A DNA stretch of 64,000 nt from Chitinophaga sp. GbtcB8. Lineage in GTDB: Bacteria; Bacteroidota; Bacteroidia; Chitinophagales; Chitinophagaceae. Positions 10,110 to 19,389 of the stretch are shown here, piece after piece. The position numbers and the translations under genes are program-made. The notes under the pieces were generated by a model. That model saw only the letters and a list, made by a program, of their open reading frames with translations, was not told where the DNA came from and made no database searches. Within the stretch, counting starts at the first letter, position 1. Each line of letters opens with the position of its first letter. The stretch is from contig NZ_JAGXJN010000003.1 of NCBI RefSeq assembly GCF_019091455.1, forward strand, positions 178,558-242,557. Reading direction: 5' to 3'.

Positions 10110-11776
10110 TAATATGTGGCATTAAACTAACGCACGACGGCGCATTGGCGCTTATTGACGACCAGCAGCTGGTGTGCTGTATTGAAATGGAGAAGCTGGA
10201 CAACGCACCCCGTTACATGCATTTCAATATTGAAATGGACCGGCTGGAGCAGCTGCTGCAGCAATACGGCTATTCATTTAACAGCATAGACCGGCTGGTA
10301 TTGGACGGCTGGGCGCCGGAAGAACAGATCACCATCAACCTGGGCAAAGGAAATTTTCCGGTTAAGCTGGCCGGTTACGGCAGCATGGTAATGCGCGAGA
10401 ACATACTGGAACGCCAGTGTTTTGATATGCCGGGTTTTAGCGGGTTAAGCTATGCCAGCTACCAGCATGTAGCAGGGCATATTGCCGGCGCATATTGTAC
10501 CAGTCCTTTTGCAAACCAGCAGGAAGATGCATTTGTGCTTATCTGGGATGGCGGCATGTATCCGCAGCTTTTTTATTTCCATCATAAAACAGGCAGTGTA
10601 GAGAACCTGGGCGTGTTATTTATGCTCATCGGTAATATCTATAGCATCTTTTCCCAGCACTTCGGCCCCTATAAAGTAAAGGAAGGTGTGGTGAATGATC
10701 AGCTATCCGTAGCGGGGAAGGTGATGGCCTACATTGCGCTGGGTGAGCTGAAACCTGAGCTGCTACCGGTCTTTCGCAGCATCTATGATGCACCGGGGCA
10801 AAAGAATATGCAGTTTGCTAATAGTTTTTCCAAAACTTTTCTTCAGCAGGTACAGGGACGTAATTACCGGGATGAAGATATTCTGCACACCTTTCATGTT
10901 TTCCTGGAACAGCTGCTGGTAGAAAAACTAACAGCTAAAATAAAAAGATACCCGGGCAGGCAGCCCAACCTTTGCTTTGCAGGCGGCTGCGCATTGAATA
11001 TAAAATGGAACAGCGCTATCCGCAATACCGGATTGTTTAAAGAGGTATGGGTACCGCCTTTTCCCAATGATTCAGGCAGTGCGCTGGGAACAGCCTGTTG
11101 TGAAATGATCACGGCCGGCACTAACTATGCGCTGGACTGGAATGTGTACAGCGGCCCGGCAGCAATAAATAATGGTGCGGATGAAAAATGGATAACGCAG
11201 GAAACTACCGTACAGGAGCTGGCGCAGCTGCTCTTTGAAAAAAATGAGCCGGTGGTTTTCCTCAATGGTGCGGCAGAGCTGGGGCCCCGGGCCCTGGGTA
11301 ACCGCAGCATTCTGGCGCCCGCAACAGATGCCGCAATGAAAGAGGTATTGAATAAAATTAAAAGCAGGGAATCTTACCGGCCCGTAGCGCCCATTTGTCT
11401 GGAAGAAGATGCGCCGGATATTTTTGAACCGGGCATACGGGACCCATATATGCTGTTTGACCACAAAGTAAGGCCAGCCTGGAAAGACAGGATCCCTGCC
11501 GTTTGCCACCTGGATGGTACTGCCCGCCTGCAAACAGTGAACAGTACGGATAACCCGGTGATCTATGAGCTGTTAATGGCCTATAAACAGCTGAGTGGAA
11601 TACCGCTGTTGTGTAATACCAGCGCCAATTTGAACGGGAGAGGCTTTTTCCCGGACGCTGCTTCTGCCATGGCCTGGAATGAGGTGAACTATGTGTGGTG
11701 TAATAACCGGCTATACGAAAAAACAGAAAAGCACAGCTTCCAGCTTTTATCTCCTACTTATAATACCAGCATTTAA
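10106..11776 (+). CDS. Carbamoyltransferase, NodU/CmcH/TobZ family (second of tandem pair)
   Basis: A 556-residue paralogue of the preceding gene, sharing long stretches such as KLTHDG, AYCTSPFA, IWDGGMYP, LSVAGKVMAYIALGE, CALNIKWNSAIR and ELGPRALGNRSILA. The same HxxGH variant is present (HVAGH). Conservation drops in residues about 60-125, between the N-terminal strand and the His motif, where the two proteins differ in length. This looks like a tandem duplication followed by divergence, so the copies may modify different positions or form a heteromer (inference). It overlaps the previous gene by 4 bp, and only one base separates its stop from the ATG of the KS gene, so all three are probably translated from one message. 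Confidence 0.9.
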   Translation: MIICGIKLTHDGALALIDDQQLVCCIEMEKLDNAPRYMHFNIEMDRLEQLLQQYGYSFNSIDRLVLDGWAPEEQITINLGKGNFPVKLAGYGSMVMRENILERQCFDMPGFSGLSYASYQHVAGHIAGAYCTSPFANQQEDAFVLIWDGGMYPQLFYFHHKTGSVENLGVLFMLIGNIYSIFSQHFGPYKVKEGVVNDQLSVAGKVMAYIALGELKPELLPVFRSIYDAPGQKNMQFANSFSKTFLQQVQGRNYRDEDILHTFHVFLEQLLVEKLTAKIKRYPGRQPNLCFAGGCALNIKWNSAIRNTGLFKEVWVPPFPNDSGSALGTACCEMITAGTNYALDWNVYSGPAAINNGADEKWITQETTVQELAQLLFEKNEPVVFLNGAAELGPRALGNRSILAPATDAAMKEVLNKIKSRESYRPVAPICLEEDAPDIFEPGIRDPYMLFDHKVRPAWKDRIPAVCHLDGTARLQTVNSTDNPVIYELLMAYKQLSGIPLLCNTSANLNGRGFFPDAASAMAWNEVNYVWCNNRLYEKTEKHSFQLLSPTYNTSI

Positions 11777-11777
11777 A

Positions 11778-14700
11778 ATGCAGCAAGATATAGCGATCAT
11801 TGGAATGGCCGGACGTTTTCCCGGTGCAGGGAACCTGCAGCAGTTATACGGTTTGCTGGCGCAGGGAAAAGATAGTGTGGGCAGTATTTCCGCAGAAAGG
11901 GTCAAAAGAACAACGCTTGATCCGCAGCGGGAATATATGACCTGCGGTTACTTGGAAGATATAGATGTATTTGATCATCAGCTGTTCAATATATCAGCAG
12001 GCGAAGCACAGACCATGGACCCGCATTTGCGGCTGCTGCTGGAAGTGGCGTACGAAACTATTGAAAATGCAGCCTATGCTATAGAACAGCTGAAAGGAAG
12101 CAATACGGCTGTTTTTATAGCAGATGCTTCCCTGGAATATTATAAGCTGGCAGAAACATTTGTGCCCACACTGGCCTCCGGTAATACCAAGGCTTTCCTG
12201 GCATCCATGCTCAGCCGGCAGTTTGATCTCAGGGGCAACGCACTTACCGTAGATACCACCTGCTCCTCGTCCCTGCTGGCCGTACACCTGGCTTGTAATG
12301 AGCTGATATTAGGCGATGCGGATCTGGCGCTGGCAGGTGGCGCCAATTTGTATCTTTTCCCGTATAAGGAACCCATAGGTTTGGACCTGGATGCGCCGGA
12401 TGGCAGATCAAAAGCTTTTTCCGCACAGGCCAATGGCATGTCGCATGGAGAAGCAGTTGCCTGCGTGCTGCTGAAACGTTTGGACAAAGCCCTGGCAGAT
12501 GGTGATATTATCCACGCTGTTATAAAAGGATCGGCGGTGAACTGTAATGCAGGCCGCTCCGCCAGTATCACGGCTCCGGATAGTGAAGCGCAGGCAGAAG
12601 TGATCCGGCTGGCCTGGAAAAAAGCCGGCATAGATCTCAGCCTGGCCGGGTACATGGAAGCGCATGGCTCCGGAACTGTGCTGGGCGATAATATTGAAGT
12701 AGGCGGCTTTACCCTTGCCTTTAATGGTTATACAGATGATAAACAGTTTTGTCCCATAGGTACTATCAAATCAAATATCGGCCATACCCGTTCGGCGGCC
12801 GGTATAGCAGGTTTGCTGAAAACAGTATTATCCCTGCAGCATAAGGAGCTGTTCCCCAATATCCATTTTGAAGCGCCGCATCCGCAAATCAATTTTAACA
12901 GGTCGGCAGTGTTTGTTAACCGTCAGCTACGGCCATGGCTATCTGAAAATGGCCCGCGTTATGCGGGTGTAAGCTCCATAGGCCTGAGCGGCACCAATTG
13001 CCATATGGTGCTGGAAGAAGCACCGGCAGCTGCGGTGATGCCCGCAGCACATTTACCGGCTTACCTGCTGCCGGTAAGCGCACAAACGCCTGAAGCATTA
13101 GCGGATAATGTAAAAGCGCTGCTGGCGTATTTAGACACTGCGGAAGACGATCTGTTGCCGGCAATAAGTTATACACTTTGGCACGGCCGTAAACATTATG
13201 AGCACCGGGTAGCTATAAGTGCCGCCGGTATGGAACAGGCACGTGAACAGATGCGCCAGTGGCTTGAAAGCAATAAGCCTGCAGCAACAAAACCGCTGCA
13301 TAAGCTGGTGTTCATATTGGATGAAGGAGATAATACCCTGGCTCACTATCAATCCCAGTACGATTTTTATAAATGGCTGGAAGCGCGCGGTATCAGCACA
13401 ACGGATATAATGGCAGCCAACGGTGGCCGTTATATGGTAGCTGTTATTAAAGGTGAAATAACACTGGCTGCTGCCTGGGAGCAATTATCCGGCGCAGCTA
13501 CAGATAATACGGATAACCTGCCTGCCAGGGTAGCTGCCTGGTTACAGCGGGAAACAGAAAAAGGCCGCATGGTGCTGGTAAGTATGGGGCGCCGGCCAGG
13601 AGCCTTATCACAGGAATTGCAACGGCAGGCAGCCGCATTGAAGGCATGTACTTTTGTTAACCTGGAACAGGGTGATCTGCTGGTAAGGGTTTTGTATGAG
13701 CAACAGGCGCCTGCAGACTGGAAAAAATATAGCGCCCATCTGCCGGGTAAACGTATTCCGCTGCCTGGCTACCAGTTCCGTAAAAAACGCAGCTGGCTAC
13801 GGGAGCTGCCGCTTACCACCGCAGTTACCACAGCACCGGTACAGCAGGAAGTAAGCACAGGCCTGGCCGGCGACATAAAAAAATACTGGAAAGAAATATT
13901 GCAGCTGGCAGATTGCCGCCCGGACAATAACTTTTTTGAGCTGGGCGGGGATTCCATCAAAGCCACGCAGGTAATTAACCGCATAAATACCGCCTTGGGC
14001 TTTCGCCTGGATTTTGAAGATCTGTTTGATTATCCCACCATAGCAGCTTTGACCGGTTACATAGAAGAAATATCCGGTACAGCGCAAAAGATCTATCGTA
14101 TCTGGAAAGATGTGTTAAAGCAGGAGCCACTGGCATACGATGATAATTTTTTTGAGCTGGGCGGTCATTCTCTTATAGCAAACCAGATCATTAACCGGGT
14201 AAGGCAGCAGTTTAATACTGCCATTAGCTTTGATGATTTTTTCCGCTTTCCTACCATTCGGTCTTTGGCCGGTTACCTGGATGCAGCTGCGCTGCAATCA
14301 CCCGCCGGAATGTTACAGATCAAAAAGCTGCCGCTAAAGGCGCAGTATGAAGTATCCCATGCCCAGAAAAGATTGTGGATCCTCAGCCAGTCACCGGAAG
14401 GAGCAATTGCCTATAACCAGCCGGGGCTCTATAAAGTAGGCTCTCCACTGAACATGCATTTGCTGGAAAAAGCATTTGAAGCGCTTATAGACCGGCATGA
14501 AATATTACGTACCACATTTACCATGGAGGGCGATGAGTTGGTGCAAACAGTACTGGCTACCCCTGAAATTGGTTTTACCCTTCAGTACTACGACTACCGT
14601 GAACATGCCGCCCCTGAAGCAGATGCGCTGGTCCATTGCAAGGGGCAGGCCGCCCGGCATTTAAACCTGCACACAGGGCCCTTGCTGGATGCGCTGGTGA

Positions 14701-15728
14701 TACAGACCGGAGAGCAGGATTACATTATCCTGCTGAACCTGCACCATATTATAACAGACGGTTGGTCTAACGGTGTGCTGATACATGACCTGCTTACCTT
14801 TTACCGCGCCTTTGCGGAAGGCAGGTCAAAGCCGCTGCCTCCGCTGGAAATACAGTATAAAGATTATGCTGCCTGGCAAAATGAGCAGATCAGGAATGGA
14901 GCATTTGAACCGCATAAACAATACTGGCTGCAGCAGTTCAGCGAACCAGCGCCGCCGCTTGGCTTCCCTTCGGACTTTACGAGGCCGCCGGTAAAGGCCT
15001 ACCAGGGACGTATACACGAATTTGTGATAGACAATACCGTGCTGGAAACATTGAACGCCTGTGCGCTTGAACATAATGCCACTTTGTTTATGGTGCTGCT
15101 GACCGGACTGTATGTATTACTCTACCGCTTTTCAGGACAGCATGATATTACAGTAGGCACTTCGCTGGCTAACCGCGATCATGTGGATCTGGAAAACCAG
15201 ATGGGTTTTTATGTGAATACACTGGCTATCCGTACCCGCTTTCACCCGGAGCTCACCTTTGCGCAGCTGCTGCAGAAAGTAAAGGAAAATACATTGCAGG
15301 CATATGAGCACGGCGTTTATCCGTTTGACCTGCTGGTGGATGATCTGCAGCTGGAAAGGGACATGAGCCGTACCCCGCTGTTTGATATTATGCTTACCCT
15401 GCAGAATATGGAAAACAGCCGGCGTTATAATGCCGGCACCATGCAGGCGCTGGAAGTGGAAAGCATAGAACCGGATATTCATATCAGCAAATTTGACCTG
15501 CTGATATTGGTATCTGAGAATAATGGCCACCTGGATGTGCTGATGGAATATGATACTGCCTTAATAAAGGAAAGCACTATTGAAAAGGTAAGGGATGGGT
15601 TCATCTCTATTCTGCAGCAGGTGCCGGAAAACCCGCCTGTTGCTGCTATGGTAGCCGCCATAGCCCCCGCCTCCCAACAGGAAAAAGCCATCTTTGATGA
15701 TTTTATAAAAGCTATACAGGATATATGA
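11778..15728 (+). CDS. Hybrid PKS-NRPS: KS-(decayed AT)-ACP-ACP-C
   Basis: A 1316-residue protein. The start at 11778 (MQQDIAIIGMAGRFPG) is chosen because it opens a canonical KS one base after the previous stop; an in-frame ATG at 11691 would only add 29 residues read from the upstream gene. KS: active Cys162 in DTTCSSS, His296 in EAHGSGT, His336 in NIGHT. About residues 490-690 keep AT-like spacing and the post-AT linker (LPGYQFRKKRSWL), but the nucleophile GHSxG is replaced by ANGGR, so this AT is dead. Tandem carriers follow, Ser726 in GGDSIKA and Ser798 in GGHSLIA, then an LCL-type C domain with HHIITDG near 989, and the protein ends. No A domain is present; the next NRPS (21335) starts with A, so this C probably works with it. 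It should extend the chain by one ketide with extender units loaded in trans, then condense with the next residue. Confidence 0.93.
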   Translation: MQQDIAIIGMAGRFPGAGNLQQLYGLLAQGKDSVGSISAERVKRTTLDPQREYMTCGYLEDIDVFDHQLFNISAGEAQTMDPHLRLLLEVAYETIENAAYAIEQLKGSNTAVFIADASLEYYKLAETFVPTLASGNTKAFLASMLSRQFDLRGNALTVDTTCSSSLLAVHLACNELILGDADLALAGGANLYLFPYKEPIGLDLDAPDGRSKAFSAQANGMSHGEAVACVLLKRLDKALADGDIIHAVIKGSAVNCNAGRSASITAPDSEAQAEVIRLAWKKAGIDLSLAGYMEAHGSGTVLGDNIEVGGFTLAFNGYTDDKQFCPIGTIKSNIGHTRSAAGIAGLLKTVLSLQHKELFPNIHFEAPHPQINFNRSAVFVNRQLRPWLSENGPRYAGVSSIGLSGTNCHMVLEEAPAAAVMPAAHLPAYLLPVSAQTPEALADNVKALLAYLDTAEDDLLPAISYTLWHGRKHYEHRVAISAAGMEQAREQMRQWLESNKPAATKPLHKLVFILDEGDNTLAHYQSQYDFYKWLEARGISTTDIMAANGGRYMVAVIKGEITLAAAWEQLSGAATDNTDNLPARVAAWLQRETEKGRMVLVSMGRRPGALSQELQRQAAALKACTFVNLEQGDLLVRVLYEQQAPADWKKYSAHLPGKRIPLPGYQFRKKRSWLRELPLTTAVTTAPVQQEVSTGLAGDIKKYWKEILQLADCRPDNNFFELGGDSIKATQVINRINTALGFRLDFEDLFDYPTIAALTGYIEEISGTAQKIYRIWKDVLKQEPLAYDDNFFELGGHSLIANQIINRVRQQFNTAISFDDFFRFPTIRSLAGYLDAAALQSPAGMLQIKKLPLKAQYEVSHAQKRLWILSQSPEGAIAYNQPGLYKVGSPLNMHLLEKAFEALIDRHEILRTTFTMEGDELVQTVLATPEIGFTLQYYDYREHAAPEADALVHCKGQAARHLNLHTGPLLDALVIQTGEQDYIILLNLHHIITDGWSNGVLIHDLLTFYRAFAEGRSKPLPPLEIQYKDYAAWQNEQIRNGAFEPHKQYWLQQFSEPAPPLGFPSDFTRPPVKAYQGRIHEFVIDNTVLETLNACALEHNATLFMVLLTGLYVLLYRFSGQHDITVGTSLANRDHVDLENQMGFYVNTLAIRTRFHPELTFAQLLQKVKENTLQAYEHGVYPFDLLVDDLQLERDMSRTPLFDIMLTLQNMENSRRYNAGTMQALEVESIEPDIHISKFDLLILVSENNGHLDVLMEYDTALIKESTIEKVRDGFISILQQVPENPPVAAMVAAIAPASQQEKAIFDDFIKAIQDI

Positions 15729-15749
15729 TCCTGTAATCAACGTACGCCT

Positions 15750-17627
15750 ATGTGTGGAATTGCCGGCATTTTTAATACCCTCCGGGGGCAGCCAGTAAAT
15801 AAGGAATTTGTTGCTGCCATGACCCAGGCCCTGCATCACCGCGGACCGGATGATGAAGCTGTTTTTGTGAACGGCCAGGCAGGCCTTGGCTTTAAACGCC
15901 TTAGTATTATTGATATCAGCACTAACGGTAATCAGCCTTTCTTTAGCAGCGATGGGAAGCTTGCTTTAATATGCAACGGGGAAATATATAACTATAAAGA
16001 GCTGCGGCAGGAGCTGCAGGCAAAAGGTTATCGCTTTGCTTCAGACTGTGATGTGGAAGTGATCGTGCATTTGTACCAGGAGTATGGCACTGCGCTGCTG
16101 CACCGGCTGAACGGACAATTTGCATTTGCCCTGTACGATCAGCAGAAGCAGGCACTGTTCCTGGCCAGGGACCATTTCGGCATTTGCCCTTTGTTTTATA
16201 CGCAGGTAAAGGATTCCTGGCTGTTTGCTTCGGAGATCAAGGCATTGCTGAAACATCCGCAGGTGCGCAGAGAGGTAAACCTTACAGGCCTGGACCAGCT
16301 TTTTTCCTTACCAGGCAATATCAGCCCCGCCACTATGTTCAGGGATATCCACAGCCTTAAACCCGGACACTACCTGTGGCTGGAAGATACGCAGGCTGTT
16401 CAGCGGGAATACTGGGACCTTTATTATCCCACCATGTCGGAACCGCTGGAACGCAGGCCGGATGCATATTATGAAGAAGGACTGGAAGCATTGCTGCTCC
16501 AGGCCGTTAAATACCGCCTGAATGCGGATGTACCGGTAGGCTTTTACCTCAGTGGCGGATTAGATTCTTCCCTGATAGGCGCACTAATGAAACGAACAGG
16601 CGACCGGAATTACGAATCTTTTTCCATTGTATTTCCCGGTGATCATGAAATAGATGAAAGCCATTACCAGCAGCTCATGGCCAGCCATGTACAATCGTAC
16701 CGTAATGCAGTGCCTTTTGACAGCATGGAAGTACAGCGCCGGCTGGAATCGGCAGTATACTTTTCTGAAACACCGCTGCGCGAAACTTACAATACCTGTT
16801 CGCTGGCGCTTTCTGAAAAAGTACGGGAAAGAAAAGTAAAGGTGATCCTTTCCGGCGAAGGAGCGGATGAGCTGCTGGGTGGGTATTTCGGCTACCGCTT
16901 TGATGTACAGCGCATGACCAACCATGCTGCTGCAGGTATTAAACAGGTAGAGGAGCTGCTGGATGAAGCTATCCGGGAACGGTTATGGGGAGACCCGTCC
17001 TTTTTTTATGAGAATAATGAAAGGGAGCTGGAAGAAACGAAAAGGGCGATGTATGCCAGTACCCTGCAGCACAGGTATCCGGAGTTTGACTGTTTCCGCC
17101 ATGAATTTGTTGATAAGGAAAAGCTGCGCGACCGGCACCACTTCAACAAACGTTCGTACCTCGATCTTAAGCTCCGCTTATCAGATCACCTGATAGCAGA
17201 TCATTGCGACCGTGTGAACTATGCCAATGGGGTAGAAGGGCGGTATCCATTCCTGGATATCAACGTGGTGGAGTTTATGAAAACCATTCCCTATGACCTG
17301 AAGCTGAATAACCTGGTGGAGAAATATATTCTGAAAAAAATAGCAGCTAAATATGTGCCGCAGGAAATTTGCACCCGGCAAAAATACGGATGGGTGGCGC
17401 CAGGCAGCCCGGAGCTGCTGCGTAGCAACCTGCCCTGGATCAATGACCTGCTTTCTTATGACCGGATCAGGCGGCAGGGATATTTTAATCCCGATACTAT
17501 TGAGCGGCTAAAAAAAATGTACAGCAAAGATAACTTCAGGCTGCATACCTCTTATGAGAATGATCTGCTGATAGTAGTGCTTACGTTCAATATATTCCTG
17601 GAATTGTTTGGATTGCCTGATCTCTGA
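15750..17627 (+). CDS. asnB: Asparagine synthase, glutamine-hydrolysing
   Basis: A 625-residue class-II amidotransferase. MCGIAGIF puts the catalytic Cys at position 2 after Met removal, so the start at 15750 is firm. HHRGPDD and NGEIYNYKELR mark the glutaminase half. The synthetase half has the ATP-binding PP-loop SGGLDSS from residue 268 and SGEGADELLGGY. Length matches the AsnB family. The reaction is Asp + ATP + Gln to Asn + AMP + PPi + Glu. In this cluster it could feed the Asn-type adenylation domain of the NRPS at 26186-33250, amidate 3-methylaspartate, or amidate a peptide carboxylate; the sequence does not decide between these. It lies 21 bp after the KS gene and 27 bp before the dioxygenase, inside the same run of genes. 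Confidence 0.9.
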   Translation: MCGIAGIFNTLRGQPVNKEFVAAMTQALHHRGPDDEAVFVNGQAGLGFKRLSIIDISTNGNQPFFSSDGKLALICNGEIYNYKELRQELQAKGYRFASDCDVEVIVHLYQEYGTALLHRLNGQFAFALYDQQKQALFLARDHFGICPLFYTQVKDSWLFASEIKALLKHPQVRREVNLTGLDQLFSLPGNISPATMFRDIHSLKPGHYLWLEDTQAVQREYWDLYYPTMSEPLERRPDAYYEEGLEALLLQAVKYRLNADVPVGFYLSGGLDSSLIGALMKRTGDRNYESFSIVFPGDHEIDESHYQQLMASHVQSYRNAVPFDSMEVQRRLESAVYFSETPLRETYNTCSLALSEKVRERKVKVILSGEGADELLGGYFGYRFDVQRMTNHAAAGIKQVEELLDEAIRERLWGDPSFFYENNERELEETKRAMYASTLQHRYPEFDCFRHEFVDKEKLRDRHHFNKRSYLDLKLRLSDHLIADHCDRVNYANGVEGRYPFLDINVVEFMKTIPYDLKLNNLVEKYILKKIAAKYVPQEICTRQKYGWVAPGSPELLRSNLPWINDLLSYDRIRRQGYFNPDTIERLKKMYSKDNFRLHTSYENDLLIVVLTFNIFLELFGLPDL

Positions 17628-17654
17628 TTTTTTCATACCCAAATCACTTTCCTT

Positions 17655-18619
17655 ATGTCCACCATTTTTTATCCTGAAATAAAGAAAAAGGGATTTCCCC
17701 ACGTGCTGGAGTTTGCAGGTAAAACCGATCCTGCAGAATTTATTGCATGGTATAACCTGCACCGGGATGAGGCGGAAGCTGCATTGCTGGAAAGCGGCGC
17801 CCTGCTGGTGCAGGGACTGGAGATTGCTGCCACTGAAAGTTTTGGTGCAGTAGCCGGCGCCATAGAGGAGGAGTTTACGGATTATATTGATATCAGCTAT
17901 CAGCGCCGCCGCTTGTCTTCTAACGTGTATATCTCTACGGAATATGATTCCAGCTTCCCCATTAAAATGCATAATGAGCTGTCTTATGCAAACCACTGGC
18001 CTTCCCGGCTTTTGTTTGCCTGTCTTATTCCATCGGCAACCGGGGGAGAAACGCCCCTGGCAGACAGCCGTGCGGTACTGCGTGCGCTGGACCCGGCCAT
18101 TGTGGAAGAATACCGGCGTAAGCAGGTAAGGTATGTGCGTAACCTGCACAACGGGCAGGGACTGGGACCTTCCTGGCAGGAAACTTTTAAAACAAATGAT
18201 AAAGCACTGGTAGAGCAATACTGTCAGAAAGAAGCCATGTTATGGCACTGGAAGGCAGACGGAGGACTAAAGCTGGAAGCCTACGCCCGCCTGTACGTAA
18301 GCACCCCAAAACCGGCGCAGAGGTTTGGTTCAGCGTAGCGGAGCTATACCACCCTTCCCATTTTGACCAGGAGTATTATGAAGGCTTGCTGGAGCTGGTG
18401 AATGGTGATGAGGAAGAGCTGCCATTATATGCATCTTTCGGAGATGGCACAAAGATCAGCAATGAAACAGTAGCTGCTGTGATCAGTACTATTGAGCAGC
18501 AAAGAAAGCTGCGCAGCTGGCAGCAGGGCGATCTGCTGCTGGTGGATAATATGTTAACCAGCCATGGCCGCATGCCTTATACCGGGCAGCGGAAAATAGT
18601 GGTATACCTCTGCAAATAA
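17655..18619 (+). pseudogene. TauD/TfdA (SyrP-type) Fe(II)/2-oxoglutarate dioxygenase, frameshifted
   Basis: Two overlapping frames together make one dioxygenase. The first frame (17655-18338) gives the N-terminal two thirds, with the first iron ligands His106 and Glu108 in HNELSY and the family stretch TGGETPLADSR. The second frame (open from 18242 to 18619) gives the C-terminal third, with RKHPKTGAEVWF, the distal His in NMLTSHGRMPY, and the 2-oxoglutarate-binding Arg in GQRKIVV. Homology moves from one frame to the other near 18284-18290. One extra base beside the CCC run at 18286-18288 would restore a single protein of about 321 residues. As written, the product lacks its third iron ligand. 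Intact relatives beta-hydroxylate amino acids such as Asp on NRPS carriers. A base-calling or assembly error is possible, since both halves look otherwise undecayed. Confidence 0.85.
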
Positions 18620-18634
18620 GCAACCCCGCAAGTT

Positions 18635-19360
18635 ATGCAAACAATAACCCCCAACAGGAAAAAGCTGGGCATCATAGGCGGCATGGGCGCCCGTGCCGGC
18701 GTATTGCTGATGCAGAAAGTAGTGGACTATTCACCGGTAACCAAAGACCAGGATTTTATTGAGATCCTGCTGCATAGCAATGCCTGCATACCGGACCGTA
18801 CCCGGGCCATTCTATATGAAGGCCCCTCTCCCGAAGAGGAGCTGATCCGGTCCGTAAGCGGATTTAGTACCTATAACGTGGAAGCGATCGTGATGGCCTG
18901 CGTAACCGCTTATTACTATTACAATAAGCTGCAGCAGCACACGCCCGCATATATACTGCACCCGGTGGAAGCGCTGTCCTCATATTTGCAGAACGCTCAG
19001 CCGCATGTGCGGCGCATAGGCCTACTGGCCTCCACCGGCGCTATACAGGCAGGTATCTTTCATCGTTTATGCGATACCGGTATAAACATCATTACGCTGG
19101 ATGATGAGCAGCAGGAAACCCTGTTCATGCAATCACTGTATATGCCCGGAGGGCTTAAATCCGGTAATATCAGTGATGCGGCAAAAGAGCTGTTCTTTGG
19201 CGCAGTAGAAAAGCTCAGAACACAGCAGGTAGATATGATCGTAGGCGGTTGTTCGGAAGTTTCCATTTTGCTGCACGCAGATGCGTTGGATATTCCCTAT
19301 GCAGATGTAATGGACCTGCTGGCCATGGAAGCCGTTAAGTACTGTTATAATTTAAGCTGA
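18635..19360 (+). CDS. Aspartate/glutamate racemase family protein
   Basis: A 241-residue protein of the Asp/Glu/hydantoin racemase superfamily, which needs no cofactor and uses two cysteines as acid/base pair. Both are visible: Cys89 in MACVTAYYYY (usual form CNTAH) and Cys206 in VGGCSEVSIL (usual form GCTE). The N-terminus LGIIGGMGARAG matches the first strand and substrate loop of aspartate racemases. The MACVTAYYYY motif lacks the Asn-Thr-Ala-His context of ordinary enzymes, so the substrate may be non-standard. It sits 15 bp after the dioxygenase and 29 bp before a glutamate mutase, which suggests it acts on glutamate, aspartate or 3-methylaspartate to supply a D- or epimerised acidic residue (inference from context). 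Confidence 0.85.
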   Translation: MQTITPNRKKLGIIGGMGARAGVLLMQKVVDYSPVTKDQDFIEILLHSNACIPDRTRAILYEGPSPEEELIRSVSGFSTYNVEAIVMACVTAYYYYNKLQQHTPAYILHPVEALSSYLQNAQPHVRRIGLLASTGAIQAGIFHRLCDTGINIITLDDEQQETLFMQSLYMPGGLKSGNISDAAKELFFGAVEKLRTQQVDMIVGGCSEVSILLHADALDIPYADVMDLLAMEAVKYCYNLS

Positions 19361-19389
19361 ATGCCTTGTTTACCCTCTAAAATAATTAT

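Noticed and set aside
11691..11777. Upstream in-frame ATG giving the KS protein 29 more residues
   Set aside because: The extension is read from the preceding carbamoyltransferase gene and looks nothing like a KS or docking domain; ATG 11778 opens the KS motif directly.
17508..18218. Long minus-strand frame opposite the dioxygenase
   Set aside because: It overlaps the start of a recognisable TauD-type gene and the end of asnB, and its translation has no recognisable motif; it is a shadow frame.
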